Of a stretch of DNA of 64,000 nucleotides, positions 10,746 through 22,999 are shown piece after piece. The notes beneath the pieces were generated by a model. The model was not told the origin of the DNA. It made no database searches and worked only from the letters and a program-made list of their open reading frames with translations. Source of the DNA: Nymphaea colorata (taxonomy: Eukaryota; Streptophyta; Magnoliopsida; Nymphaeales; Nymphaeaceae); the NCBI RefSeq assembly GCF_008831285.2, contig NC_045140.1, positions 24,012,131-24,076,130 on the forward strand, written 5' to 3'. The first letter of the stretch is position 1, and each line of letters opens with the position of its first letter. The translations under genes and the position numbers were made by a program.

Positions 10746-12380
10746 CTATGAAGAAGAAGACTGCTCTTGTTGAACGAGTTCCTTGCGAAGCTTCTGAGAG
10801 AAAAGCCTGCAGGCGTCCATGCTGAGGTCGACGGCGGCGGAGAGTGCGACGAAGACGGCTGCGTCCTCCATGCAGCCGACGTGTTGAATGCCGATCTGAA
10901 CGACGGGTTTGCTGCACTTGCCCTCGCCTTCGACCGTCGAGCCCATGACGAACCCTCTGTAGGCGCCGAAGGGCCAGAGCGAGTTGCCGAAGTCGCCGCT
11001 GCTGCACGGGCTGCCACACGGCGAGCTCGAGCAGTAGGGGGTCGATCTCCCGTTGCTGCCCATGTCGATGGTGAACTTCCCGCCTTTGGACATGCTCAGC
11101 GTCGACTCCACCAGTTGGATGCCGCTCCCCATTCCGCCGCCCACCGAGTCGCTGATGAGCTCGAAGCGATAGCCGAGGGAGTCGCCGCTACCGCGCTCCC
11201 GCCACGCCTCCAGTCGGCCCCACGGCTTCCAGGTCCCGTCCGCCGGCCGGAGGATTAGCCATGCACCAGGATTAGTCCGGCTCACCCTGTCCGACCCTGG
11301 CGACGCGACGAACGGCGTCACCATCGACGCTGCAGCCACCGGCGAGCCAGAGAGGTCGTGGATCGTGATTGCCCACCCTTTCCTCTCCTTCGCTGGGCGC
11401 TCCCGCTCGCTCCCCAACGAGCTGAGCCAGCTTCTAGAAGAAGCACATGATTCCGGCTGCAGTGATCTGAACGAAATAAATCCGCAAAAATAGCCAAAAA
11501 ATTAGAACAAAGTTAGCTTCCCTCCGGAAAAAAACAAGCGAAGAGATGGAGAAAAGTACTTCGAGATTTTGAAGAACATCGAGCTTCTATTTAATTCTTC
11601 TTTTTCAGAAAAGGCAACCATGAAGAAATTCGAAATTTCAAAATGCTCAAAATAAGTTGCCTCGAACAAAATCGAAACAATTTCAGGATCCAAACGGAAT
11701 CCAGTAATTTGCAAAACATGAAGAAGAAGAAGAAGAAGAGAGAAGGGTAACCTCGATCTAGCGTTCCGTTCGGCAATGGATTTGCAGTTGAATTTGCAGG
11801 AGAAAACGGGCTGCCTGATGTTGCCTTGAATCTGAAACACCTGCGGGCTGCACTCCGGCTCTCCGTCGAACTGGAAGACGAATCTCGGGTCAGGCTCCGC
11901 CCTCACGCTGAGGTGCAGTTGCGCCGACGGCTTCGACTCCGATGTCGAGCCCTTCCCCCCGACGGCGACCCACCCGTTCTGGACGACGCACGCCCGCACT
12001 TCCGACCCCTCGAGCTCCAGCGGCACAGACACTCTCCCCAGCAGCTTCCCGGAGCTCACCCCGCACGTCGTCCCCCTCCTCCCGGTGTAAATTGCCACCG
12101 TCAACCGTGTCTTCCCGGAGAATATCGACTTTCCGGCAAGCCTATGCAGGTCCTCCCGCCCGAGGTGGAAGGTCGCTGCCAGGGTGTGGGCCTCCGGAAG
12201 AGGCGAGTCCGGCGGGACCAGCGGCACCATCGCCGTCTGCACGGGAAAATTCTTGAGACGAATCTCGCAGAAACAAGGCGAGCTGGACGGGTGGACGCCG
12301 GTTCGCGCCGGCTTCGACGCCACCGGTATCCGCAGCGCCAGGTTCCCCACCAAAACCCTCACAAAAGGGCATGGGTCCAT
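10746..12380 (-). CDS. DUF1005-family protein (two exons)
   Basis: Exon 1 is 12380-11752 and exon 2 is 11466-10746, separated by a 285-bp GT-AG intron. The lengths 629+721 give exactly 450 codons (449 aa plus TAG), a normal size for this plant-specific family. The N-terminus MDPCPFVRVLVGNLAL, the SSPCFCEIRLKNFP segment, the ERKGWAITIHDLSGSP block, the SPGSDRVSRTNPGAWLILRP block and the C-terminal LSMDACRLFSQKLRKEL are family hallmarks. The acceptor at 11467-11468 is preferred to a CAG four codons downstream because only it keeps the phase and gives the family-typical Arg-Ser-Leu junction. No catalytic motif is visible, and the molecular function of DUF1005 is not established as far as I know. 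The coding region is GC-rich relative to its surroundings. The start is the ATG at 12380, and an in-frame upstream extension has no ATG. Confidence 0.94.
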
Positions 12381-12621
12381 CTCCCTACCCTCCTCTCCCC
12401 CTTCTTTCCTTCCTTTCTCCCCTCCTCCGTCCGCCAACCGAGCTTCTCCAACCAACGCGGACACGAGAAGCCCCAACCCTCCCCGGGTCAGGTGGAAGCC
12501 AAGGCTATGGTTTCTCCGTCAGAGGCTGCTCCTTCCGCCGTCATTCTTCCTTCAATCTCGCGCCTCTCTTTTACGACGATGGTAGTGAAATCCGAAACTC
12601 AGAGTCACCGGTGGTTGGGGA

Positions 12622-12630
12622 CGATATAAA
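12622..12630 (-). promoter_or_regulatory. Possible TATA box of the DUF1005 gene
   Basis: On the minus strand TTTATATCG lies about 240 bases upstream of the ATG at 12380, in a region with CT-rich leader-like sequence downstream. This is position and motif evidence only. Confidence 0.3.
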
Positions 12631-12936
12631 GGAGGAGGCGAGAAAACCCCAAGCTTCTTTACTTAGGTAAAGGCCATTGTTTTCCACGTTACAGGCAGGA
12701 TTGGGATCACCGCTAAGAATCCCATCGACAAGCGGCCAGCGATTATCTGTTCTGACGTACGACCAGTCCAATCCAATCTATGTTTCTTCTCTTCTTCCCC
12801 CAATGTACCTTGATCACGTTCACCTTTGCAGCCACAGAAGCAAGATAAAGCGAAAAGGAAGAAAAGCTCGTCTCCTTCCTTCCACAACATAACCACACCG
12901 AAATGGAGTGGAGAGAATTAAAAAGAGACAAGTAAC

Positions 12937-12958
12937 GAGAGAGAGAGAGAGAGAGAGA
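12937..12958. repeat. (GA)n microsatellite upstream of the DUF1005 gene
   Basis: About eleven GA units, reading as CT on the coding strand. It lies in a wider CT/GA-biased block (12900-13085) about 0.6 kb upstream of the start codon. GA/CT tracts are common in plant core promoters. Confidence 0.9.
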
Positions 12959-13099
12959 ACTCAAATTACAGAGAGGGAGACGTAGAGGAGCTAATGGATT
13001 AAACAGGCCGCCATTAATTTGAGGAGACTCTCATCCTCTCTCTCCCTCTCCGTTGCTTCGTCTTCTTCTTTTTCTCTCTCTCTAGCTACCATGCATGGC

Positions 13100-16000
13100 T
13101 GTAGACAGGCTGGCAGAGGAGGCCAGCTGTGGCTGACGTCGATGGTGGGGCGACCACCTGACAGGCTATTCGCCGTTTCGGCGACCTTTGACGTGGAGAG
13201 ATTTTTCTTAGTTAATCCTGCTTGCTTAATATATTTTAAAATACTACTTATTTTATAACATTTTTCAAATACGCAGCAAAAATATACTGTTATGCTGATA
13301 ACTGCCCAATTTTTTAATTTAAATTACCCGGCCATTAATTCCTCTTATAACCACCAAAGCCTCCGAGAAGGGGTTAACTATAAAAAGCTTTTCTAGTTGG
13401 TCCGCTTCCACAAATTTAGAAAACTTTTCCCGCTTTCTATAATTTCGGAGGGGAGTGGAAACGTGCAGTCTTTTCCAGCACGAGCGGGTGTGTCAGAAAC
13501 GACCCCATCGAATCTTCGCCCGCTCCGACGGTCGAGATTAAAGAACCGCCTGCGAACGTGGCCGCGTTGTGGGCCGTTGGATCTTAATGGTTAAAAACGA
13601 TATAGTAACGGAAAACGGTGAATTGCTTTCTTGGTCAAAAGTAAATAAATAAGAAACAAGTTGATTCCATTATTTTACGGGCAGCATTTATTTATTTATT
13701 TGCCCCTTTTTTATTCGCCGTACCCTCTTGGAGTTTAAATCATTCATCTAATTCTTGTACATTGCAATGAATAAGGCGTTAGACGGAAACCTTCGAAACT
13801 TAAAAGCAGATTTTTTGTCATTTCATTAAAAGTCGAGCGTTTTTTTTTTCTTGTACATTGTTTGCTTACACCATGGGCTCGGGATGTTTTAGATCAGCCT
13901 CCGGTCTGAGATTCAATGCTATCAAACACACCATCAAACGCTGCCTAAGTTGTAGATAAAATTGGATCAATTGCTAGAAGTGGAACCACACTTAATTGGT
14001 TGATTATTGAGTTTAGCAAGACATAGCACACATAAGTTAAAGCAGAACTTAACACCTACCATATTTATATTTTACCCACGACGAGACATTTTGTTCATTT
14101 GATGATAGTTGGTCATGAAGTTTTTCAAATTATATATACATATACATTGAAACCGTATCTAGATACTTATGTAAAACTATTATTTGTCACAAACTTTCTT
14201 TGCGTCATTTTTGCTAAAATTTAACCAACTATTATGTACGCAACTTGTGACACGCATCGAGAGTAGAGATGCAACTGACGATAATTTCCCTTACTTTTAG
14301 CATTCCTAAGCCTGACGTAAAATTTGACGGAGGAAGTATACTATAACAAAAAGAAATTGACTATTATAATAATTTCAAAATCACGGGATAAAAAAAGTAC
14401 ATATTCCAAGAAAGTTGCTACATCCCAAGAGTTGGTAGAAGGAAAATAACAGTTTTTTATTGCTACATTTTATGAACCAGAGAAACAGAACTTACCTATT
14501 CAGGTGGCATGCTTTTTAACATTAATCACAAAGCAAGGCCTTAATTATGTGTTATAATAAGTTTAAAACGACTGAAATGTCCCTGTTAATTAAAGGGAAA
14601 AAAAAAACTCCGCCGCCTCATATAAGGGTAAAAATAAAATTTAAAAATCTTTACCATGTCAACAACCAAACCAAGTTCCAGATTGAGATATGGCATAAAG
14701 AAGTGTAGCATTTTGCTTTTTTTCCAAATATAAGCCGGCTGGAAAAGCATAATCAGTTTTAAGGGGCCTGTTTTGGAACAAAAATTTCTGGGGCAAAAAA
14801 GAAAAAAATAAATCAACAAAATTGGCGTGAGTTAGAACTCACCACCATTCTCCTTATCCAGTTAGCCTACAATTTGACGTTTAATTAATTAAAAAAAAAG
14901 TTTGACAACTGTCAACCATAATTAAACAATAAAAAAACTGAAACTAAAAAGTACAATTTCTTATGTGACGACTCAACTTGCAAGAGGAAGAGAGGATCCA
15001 ATGCTTGCTTTATTGGGAGAGGGGAGGGAGTCAAAACGATTAAACTAATTTAATAAAATAAAAAAGATCAATAATGTCTTCTTACGTTCAGATTGAAAGA
15101 GATAAAGAGGGCCGCACAAGATTTTTCATTTTTTCTTTTATTTAAAGAACCAAGTCTCGAAATGTTAGAATTTTCTTACCATTTTTTTATATAACATGTT
15201 TTTATATATAATAAATTAAAATAAATGTCAAAACTGTTGTAACAGGCACGCCGACTCGGCCACGGAAACGGAACCGGTTCTTCCAGGCCGATTCTGACGA
15301 CACTCCATCTCACCATTCAACTTTCAACCTTCTTCAACTGAGAAGTCTTCATGTCTGATGAAGGAAGCTTGGTTTGAGAATATGTAAATAACAAAAATAA
15401 TAAAATAATATCATTTCTTAAGTATGTGTTTGTTGAGCGACTTTTAAATCCAAAAGGGTTGGTACAGTGGGACAGGCATCCCCTTCTCATGGGCGCTTAG
15501 GTTATGACCAGGTTTTTTCTTCCAACTGTTCAAGTGGAAAATAAATAAATAAACAAATAAAAGAAAGAGCTAAACAGCCACGGCCACATATGAGCTGCAG
15601 GAGTTCACTAGCTCCTACCAACCAAAATACTTGACATAAAAGCATAAAAATATCATAAATTTAACCATTTATTGCATCCCCCTGCCTTAAATTTAGTTTG
15701 AAGGGCATCCACCTATTGTGCTAGGTATCATAGGGACAGGAACAGAGTCATAAGGCAGAATTAAAGTTTTTAAATTTTAAGTGGGGTCGAAATATCATTT
15801 TTCGAAATTTTTATATAGAACAAGTGAAATTTTCTAAAATTTACATGTAAATTTTTATTAAAAAAAGCAATTGAAGTGGGGAGAGATGCGTTTCCCGGCC
15901 TTCTGCATTAAATCACAACACTCAAATTGAACCCTAAATTTCATACACCACCAAGCTAAAGTAAAAACAAGATGTCACTCTTAAGTTAAAAGTGTAGAAC

Positions 16001-18780
16001 AGTTGGTTCCTTTGCTTTTTACTCCATCTTATACTATCAGCCAAGCTGGTTGGTGTTCACAAAAACAACTCCATGTGAAGGGGTGGTAGAGGTAGGCCCA
16101 GTTTGACAAGGCATCTAGGTCACTCATTTGGACTGGCTTCATCCAGTCCCCACCAATGCCTTACATGTCCCCTTGTACCTTGCTTGTCTTAGCCTGCAGC
16201 TTTTTGGCCCTTTGCCAAACCAAAAGCAAGATGTCCTTACAGGAGTTGCATGTGTTTGTCCACAACCATTTGCTCTGTGTCAAGTTTCTTCTGGTCAATC
16301 ACACTCAAACACTGACTCCTACAGTAAAAGATGATTTGGGGATGGGTCTCAGTCTCTCTTTTGGGGGCCTTTTCCCCTTTGCTTGTGTTTGTTGGTATGC
16401 CTCCTCCATGTGACTGCACAATGGTGAATCACCCCTTTGGGACCCATCAGATTTGGATTCACATGTGTCCTCTTTTTTTTTTCACTTTTGCTGCACTTTT
16501 TTCCCTTTTTGGTGAGCAACCAAACATTGCTGGTCATAGATCTGCCCATGATCACTGTGTTCTGTAGCAAGCATACAAGTTTGAAAGATCTGTCTGGTAA
16601 CTTGTGACAGGTTGTTGCGTAAATTTCAGTTAATGGAAGATTCTTACATGTGAAATTAAGTTGGCAACTGTGTTCAAGTTCGTTTGTGCGAGCTTGCTGC
16701 GGAAGCAGGATGAACAAGGCTGAGATTTTTGTGTTTCTGCACCTGTAAGGAAATTAAGCTGCCTTGAGAGAAAAAACAGAAGGCCTATACGCTTCTCCTG
16801 TTATGAAGCCAATAAGGTACTCAGGCAAATTAAGGAGATAAAACTGATACTTTCAGCTCTCAGATAAATTGTCTGTGATGAGTTATCTTCATAAAAGGCC
16901 CTGCAATTTCTTTCATACAAGAAACCAATTATAAAGTTGTTGTTATTGTTTTCTTGCTGGTGCCATCTTCTGCTCTCTTAATAACTTGTGCTCATTCATG
17001 AACACATTTTTTTGCAGTTTACTTCATTCTTCACATGTTACTTCTTACCTACTCTGGTGACTGTAGTTTACAACAACATGCGGGGCCAGGCAGCGGCCGT
17101 ATTAGTTGTTTTCCTGAATCTGTGGACTGAAATATGCCAAAGGAAATCTCTGCAGTGTGAGAAACATGCAGCCTTAAATTTGGAGTGAGTTGGTCCAAAA
17201 AAAACGGTTGAATATAAGATTTTAGGTTCTGAAGGACAGAAACAGTGAGTGGTTGGCCCAGCAACTTCTCACATTTATTGTGGTAGACCCAAAAGCCTGA
17301 AAAATGTTGGGCTTACCCCTAACACAGTCACTGCCACTCACAATCAGCTGCAACACTGTGTCTTTCTTGGTATACCTGCAGGGTCTACATTTTGCCATGA
17401 TAGCCTGGTCCCTCTGGACTGTTGCAGGACTTTGGCTTGAGTTTAATGAGTCTCAATTGAAATCAACTTGACTCTGGGCGGCTTCAATGACCTGTTGCAT
17501 TTGGTGTTCCCAATTCAATTGGAAAAAGAAAAAAAAAAACTCATGGGTTGGTTCCTCTTGAGGCAATCTGTGAATGGAAACCTTGGGATTCGAGTCACAG
17601 ATAAGCTTGATTATGACAGTTTAACATAAATATCCATCTACCACATTTTGGGATTCTTTGTGAGCAGGTGAAACTTTTTGGGGACATGTCAACTCTGAGG
17701 ATCTTCTGGTTAACTGTTGTAGGTCACATTAGCATACAGCAAGATTGTTTGTCACATAGCGTGATGAATCCGCAGGTTCTGCCAAATGAAAATCCAATTA
17801 AAAGAGATCTCCGATGCTGATTTTCCAAGAAAAAGATAAAAAGATGTTACAGTGGGGGCTCATTTGAGATGTATAAAAGTCAAGAAACCAATCTCAGGTA
17901 TTCTACAGAACTTTTTCACCAAAAAAATGGTTGTTGCATCACATTAATGCTTTCGCTTTCCCTGTCGGTGCGATGGGGACACTTGGCGCAATGTCAGACA
18001 CAAAATGCTTATGATTATTCATGAACATGAACAAACTTGCGTCAACATACAGTTCTCTTTGTTTCTGTCTCTTTCTTCTCTGGATCTCGTTGCTTTGCAT
18101 TTGCTTCTCCAACGTTTCTCTTTGCACAGATCTTATTTCTCCTTAAAGCTGTAATATTGTTTTTAACATGGTAATTTGAGTTCAGTGTTTAAGATTCTCT
18201 GTTGCAGATAATGAATGGGCAATACTGCTTCAATTAAGAAACTTTTTATGAGTATACAGATGGAGTGCTGTACTATTGCTACTCTTAACTATGGGAACTA
18301 AAAATTACAAAACAAATACTACTATTGACTTATTACTTATTGAGCCAGACAATTTGCGGTTTGAATCAATTTTATTCCTACCAAGTTTGTCTCAGTTCAA
18401 CAAGAAGTTCACACCAGCTTAGTTTAAGCTGTTAGAAAGGCGGCAGATATAATATATGTGATCAAAAGATTCAAAACCCTAAATAATTCGCTTTTGTTAC
18501 ATTCTACTTCTACCCACTATAACTGGTCCTAAAGTTTCAATAGTGAATTATGGTTTGGAAGAGTGGGTACATCCCAATGAGACCTCCCTTACCTCTGCCC
18601 CCTGGACCAACTATGTGGCAAAGAGAATTACTCCTTTTCAGCTCATCTATGTTTCAAAGAAGAGAAGTGTTGAAATCAGGGAACCTTGTACATCAAAATG
18701 AAGCTCAAAAGAACATATTTTAATGCTTCACAGGAACATTAAATGCAAAATAGAACATCACTTTTCCTTTATGCATGTCT
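13100..18780. other. Gene-poor stretch
   Basis: AT-rich with many A and T homopolymers. I found no exon, RNA gene or complete mobile element that I can support. Small open frames at 16128-16567 and 16988-17440 lack codon structure, conserved motifs and a consistent strand. A TATAAAAAG string at about 13379 on the plus strand is not followed by an evident gene. Confidence 0.5.
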
Positions 18781-18787
18781 TAAACCT

Positions 18788-18880
18788 TCTTTTGGGTCTG
18801 TATTGCAAATAGGTGCATATTCTTTCTGGTCCTAACCACTTACACATCCAGTGGTCTTTTGGGTCTGTATTGCAAATAGG
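18788..18880. repeat. 27-bp direct repeat
   Basis: TCTTTTGGGTCTGTATTGCA and the following AATAGGT occur at about 18788-18813 and again at about 18854-18880, apparently identical, 66 bases apart. No terminal inverted repeats flank the spacer. Confidence 0.75.
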
Positions 18881-18899
18881 TCACTTAAAGCAGAGAAAA

Positions 18900-20255
18900 T
18901 CAATGAAGAAGATGATGAAGGGATAGTCGTTAAATTAGGATGGAGAAAGCGACAGAAGTCTGCAGAACGACGCGCGTTCGTGTTTGGATCTCCACGCAGA
19001 TTTTGACCTTGGAGTCGAGGCTGAGCTCGTCCCCGACGAACCGAAAAAGGGACCTCCCTTTTTCTGATGGCCAACCGCTCGATCTCCCGGAAGACGAAAG
19101 GAATGGGGAGAAGAAACTCACGCTCTCGTCAAGCGGGCACGAAAAGCAAGTCCAAAAAAATGTAAAAATTCAATCCTTGGATATATACAATTGCACTAGT
19201 CACAATGCGAGACGTCGTATGCATACTTCTAATTCATTTATAATTTTTCTTGCATGTTGTCGTACAATACGTCGGTTTCATCTTTGGGCTTCTGTAAGTA
19301 GATGTAGAAAAAAACACTGTAAATTCCTGCTGCAGCTGCCAAGCAGCAACTCAAAGAATAAAATGTACTTTGGAAAAGATATTTTGATGATCCACACAGC
19401 AGAGTACTCTATTACCTTTACTTTCAGGCCATCTAATTCTAGAAAAATGGCATGCCATAAGTTATTTTCCTGCATGAGCCCTGATGTAATCCAAGGGAAA
19501 GTCGGAGCTGGAACAAAATCAGAGTGTTCGTCTGTTTGAAATCTATTTAGGTATAAGACAGAGACAGAAGTGAGGCACTTTGTAAAAGAGTCACAGAAAT
19601 GCAGCATTTTGCGAAAGTCACAAGATGAGCTGTAATATCTTGTCCTTGCTTTTGAATTTCAGGTTCTAAAGATGCTCATAACCAGGAGGTCATAGAAGCT
19701 GCATCCGAGGACCACAACTTCTACAATATCCCAAAGCATCAGAAAAAAAACAAAATCAACCAAAGAAGGAAAAGTAAATGTGAAGCTTTCACATAGGTCA
19801 CAAATCCAAGGTGGAAAAAGTTCCAGCCCAAAGCATTCATATGGAAAAATCACACACTGTTCAAGGAAAAATTAAATATGTCGGTGCAGCCAACAGTTCC
19901 TCTATGAAGAACCAAGGAAAGCCATACAAGTCACATGGAAGACAAGCATATAGTTCTATACTTAGAAATAATTATTTCAATAAAGGAATTTCCAAAAAGC
20001 TTTTTCACTTGCAGTGCAATAAACAATTAGAAGTGCTTCGGCAGGTCATTCACTGTGAGCAAAGAATGCTGCCACTGCCTGTTAGTGGAAATGATGAAAA
20101 GATCAAAGCAAAGAAGTGTTTCCATAAATGTTTTCCAGTGGTCTCCACCCACTGAAGTCGAGAACACCGACTCTGACCTTGATAGTTTGTGGGAAGAGTT
20201 GGAACATATCTCTTTACATGTTCCACACTCTCCAATCAATGAGGTAAAATAATTC
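18900..20255 (+). other. Unrecognised, partly coding-like stretch
   Basis: Contains open frames with coding-like composition: 18940-19539, the frame around 19665-19797, and 19811-20252. The last of these ends in SDLDSLWEELEHISLHV before a GTAAAA donor-like site. The frames do not join into one model and carry stops between them. I cannot name a family. It may be a decayed or truncated gene, and the strand call follows the longest frames only. Confidence 0.2.
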
Positions 20256-21161
20256 ATCCCTGTTTTAGTTTGCTATTTATGAATGCACTTGGACAACCTA
20301 AAGTTGGTTGACTATGGTACATTCACTGTGTTGCAGCAATGTACCTTTGTTATTTAAGCTGAATCTCTTCAATGACCAAGAGGATTAGTTGTCTTATTTT
20401 TCTTGTTCTCTTTTCTTATTTCATTGTTCTGAATGATGCAACTGAGATCTGTTTTACTTCTTCTCTGGATTTTATCACAAATTTGGCTAGCACAAAGTCA
20501 TCAATGGATTCTTGTTATTTGTGAACGTGTCAAACATGGCATCCTCTAGGACACTGCTTATCATAGGTTTGAATCAGAATGCAAATATGTTGGAGAGGAA
20601 AACATGGTTATTCTTCTGGCAATAAAACATCGAAAATCCATGCTTTGAAATAGTGGCAGAAGTTTACCTGCTGTTTCAACTCAAACATATAATTAAATGT
20701 TCGATGCCTTTGTCATTTTATGATGTGAGTATTTAACAAGGTCAACCGATGGATTGGACACTAAATATATAGTGGACAAATTTTCAATTAACCATGACCA
20801 GTGACCCAGATCTTGTGGAATACTCCCATATAACTGGTCGATCACAGAGCCGGCTGGTCGATCATATTTCTTCACAGGTAAGATCGTTTCACTTCCCCTC
20901 TTTCACCCCATCTCCACTTTGTTTCTCTGATTTTGGTCGTTCGGGGCTTGGAAGGTAAGCCTCCTTTGGAAGGTAAGCCAAACGAATCAAAGAGGCGGCT
21001 TTCACGGGCAAGGAAGAGCAGTGACAGAGGGAACTGCCAATTTTCTTTAGCTTTGTGCAGGGATATTCCTTAGTTATCTCTGTCTCTGATTAGCTTGTGT
21101 TACTATACTGGAAGATAGACCAAATTGCTGTGCTGCTTGAGAAGAAGAAGGTCAAAGAGAG

Positions 21162-21470
21162 ATGAAAGTGAAGGACAACCTCTCAAAACTGCCGGAGGCA
21201 TGTGGGTCTACCGCTTGTTTTCATCCTCTGCTCCCTCTTCTTTGCCGCCGGCTTCTTCGCTTCTCTTTTTCCCCTGTTCCAGGTGAGGCACCTCTGTGTG
21301 TGGGACTGTGTGTCTATGTGTGTGCATCTGTATGTAGATATGTATGTGAAGATGATGAAGATGTTTGGCAGGATGCCTCGTGGAGCTTGCTGGAGCTAAG
21401 AGATAGGACACTGCTTGAGGAAGAAGTGGAGGAATCATTTGCTTCAATGGCGCATTCCATTCATTTCCAG
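21162..21470 (+). pseudogene. 5' fragment of a prolyl 4-hydroxylase-like gene (exons 1-2 only)
   Basis: Exon 1 (about 21162-21282) starts MKVKDNLSKL in one frame, then continues in another frame as a membrane anchor, GLPLVFILCSLFFAAGFFA to PLFQ. This is what plant type II membrane prolyl 4-hydroxylases carry at the N-terminus. Exon 2 (21372-21470, 33 codons) begins with Asp and ends SFASMAHSIHFQ, and both ends are phase 0, as in that family where the next exon begins VLSW. About 13 extra bases after SKL put the ATG out of frame with the anchor. No catalytic exon (His-x-Asp and distal His for iron) follows; the downstream sequence is repeat-derived. I call it a truncated copy. Assignment rests on remembered family layout, so it is moderate. 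Confidence 0.5.
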
Positions 21471-21536
21471 GTTTCCTGTTGCCTTCTACGTTTAAAGTTT
21501 AAAGAAACAAGACATAAACGAGTTGATCGACTTAAG

Positions 21537-21716
21537 GGAGTCGAGCTCGAGCTCGACTCTATATAATTGAGCTCGAGCTCGACTCTATATAATCGAGTCG
21601 AGCTCGAGCTTGTGTTAGGGAGCTCGACTCGAGTTCGAGCTCGAGCTCTGTGAGACGAGTTGAGCTCGAGCTGGGCAAGCTGGAGCTCGACTCAGCTCGT
21701 GTGCAGCCGTAGCTAG
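21537..21716. repeat. GAGCTCGAGCTCGACTC-rich repeat, probable half of a hAT-type MITE
   Basis: Alternating GAGCTC/CTCGAG words, including two near-identical units ending in TCTATATAAT. The right end, read on the minus strand, is GGCTGCACACGAGCTGAG, which resembles the outer end of plant hAT-derived miniature elements. The matching left end and target duplication are not seen. Confidence 0.55.
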
Positions 21717-22149
21717 ACTTGCTTCTACCTTTTTTTATTCTTGGCATGCATGAAAATTCTTACATTGTTGACTTGATAAGTTGATAGACTTTCCATTTGT
21801 TTTCAGGTTAAACTCATAGATCCAGTGGATTAATCTTTTAGGATTAATCTTTTACAAGGTAGCTATTTATTTCTCTTTCTTATTTCCTAGAAAACAGTCT
21901 TCCATGACTTTGGATAGTTGAGGTTTGTAGGAGATCAGCAGTGTACTTGTTAAGTTTTTGTATAAAGAGACATTTGGTTTCCAAACTATAGTTTTTCTTT
22001 CTTAACTCTTCCATAATCATTGATCTACTCATCGTCCAGGATTATGGATCAGTAGGACACATGGTCATATATGAGAGCTTGTGAATAGCAAGTCTGTGAC
22101 ATTCAATGCATGCAATTTCCGAACAGCGGTTTCAAATGGTGGGTTGTAT

Positions 22150-22985
22150 ATGTGGGTTTAATGTCTTTTCATTAAACGTGCATGGTTTTTCACCATGAAA
22201 AGCCACCATGAGCCTTGGTTACACAATGCATAAAACATGCTTAAATGGTTGAAGTTTCTATAATCTTAGCAACGATAAACGTGAGAAACTAAATCTTATT
22301 TTTGTGGAAAGAAAGATTTTTTTTTTCTTTATCATTAATTTTGATTGATCTTGCTGGGATTTTTTCCTTGAATTTCTCTAGAATGGTTGCCTTTCAACCT
22401 TATCATTAACATCCTCTCTCAAACTAGACGATGAATCTAAAAGTCCAAGTTTGCTGCAGAACTTTGTACAAGGTAATCATGCCATATCTTTGACAATGAT
22501 TTGGTGAGTCCAAGTTTGCTTCATGAAGTTTTTTGTGAAGGTAGATCATATTTTGACAGCGATTCAAAAAACCTTGTTTGATTTCTCAAGATTTTCTTCA
22601 TTGAGTCTTCGCATTGGCGAAAAAAACAGTGACGTATTTGGTCGTCTGCAGGCCACCTATGGGCTTCATTTTTTCTCGTTAAGCATTCTGCTCTAATACT
22701 AAGTTAAAAAATAAAGAAGAAGCAAAACAAATAAAAACCAGCAATGAATTTTTTTTTCATTAAACGTGCATGGTTTTTTACCATGAAAAGCCACCATGAG
22801 CCTTGGTTACACAATGCATAGAACTAGTTTAAATAGTTGAAGTTTTTATAATATTGACAACAATAAACATGAGAAATTAAATCTGATTTTCGTGGAAAGA
22901 TTTTTTTTTTCTTTATTGAATTTCTCTAAAACGGTTGTCTTTCAACCTTATCTTTAATACTATAATGTTGGCAATGATAAACATC
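22150..22985 (-). mobile_element. TRIM-like or deleted copia remnant with two related terminal repeats
   Basis: About 245 bases at 22165-22411 and about 205 at 22757-22959 share long near-identical stretches (ATTAAACGTGCATGGTTTTT and AAGCCACCATGAGCCTTGG). Between them are only about 340 bases. Read on the minus strand, a degenerate tRNA-Met primer site (TAGTATTAGAGC, compare TGGTATCAGAGC) lies at 22691-22702, and a purine-rich GAGAGAGGA precedes TGTTAATG at 22411. This order of repeat, primer site, short interior, purine tract and repeat fits a TRIM or a heavily deleted LTR element. No coding domain remains. A third partial copy of the repeat's end lies at about 22965-23000. Confidence 0.45.
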
Positions 22986-22999
22986 TGATTTTTATGAAA

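Noticed and set aside
10767-12629. Long plus-strand open frames opposite the DUF1005 gene
   Set aside because: They are antisense shadows of GC-rich exons; the minus-strand model explains the region with correct phase and family similarity.
17133-17153. TGCCAAAGGA, the opening of the miR399 family
   Set aside because: The following bases do not continue the family sequence, and no complementary arm with a matching star sequence lies nearby.
16128-17440. Cluster of short open frames on both strands
   Set aside because: No consistent strand, start context, splice pattern or recognisable motif.
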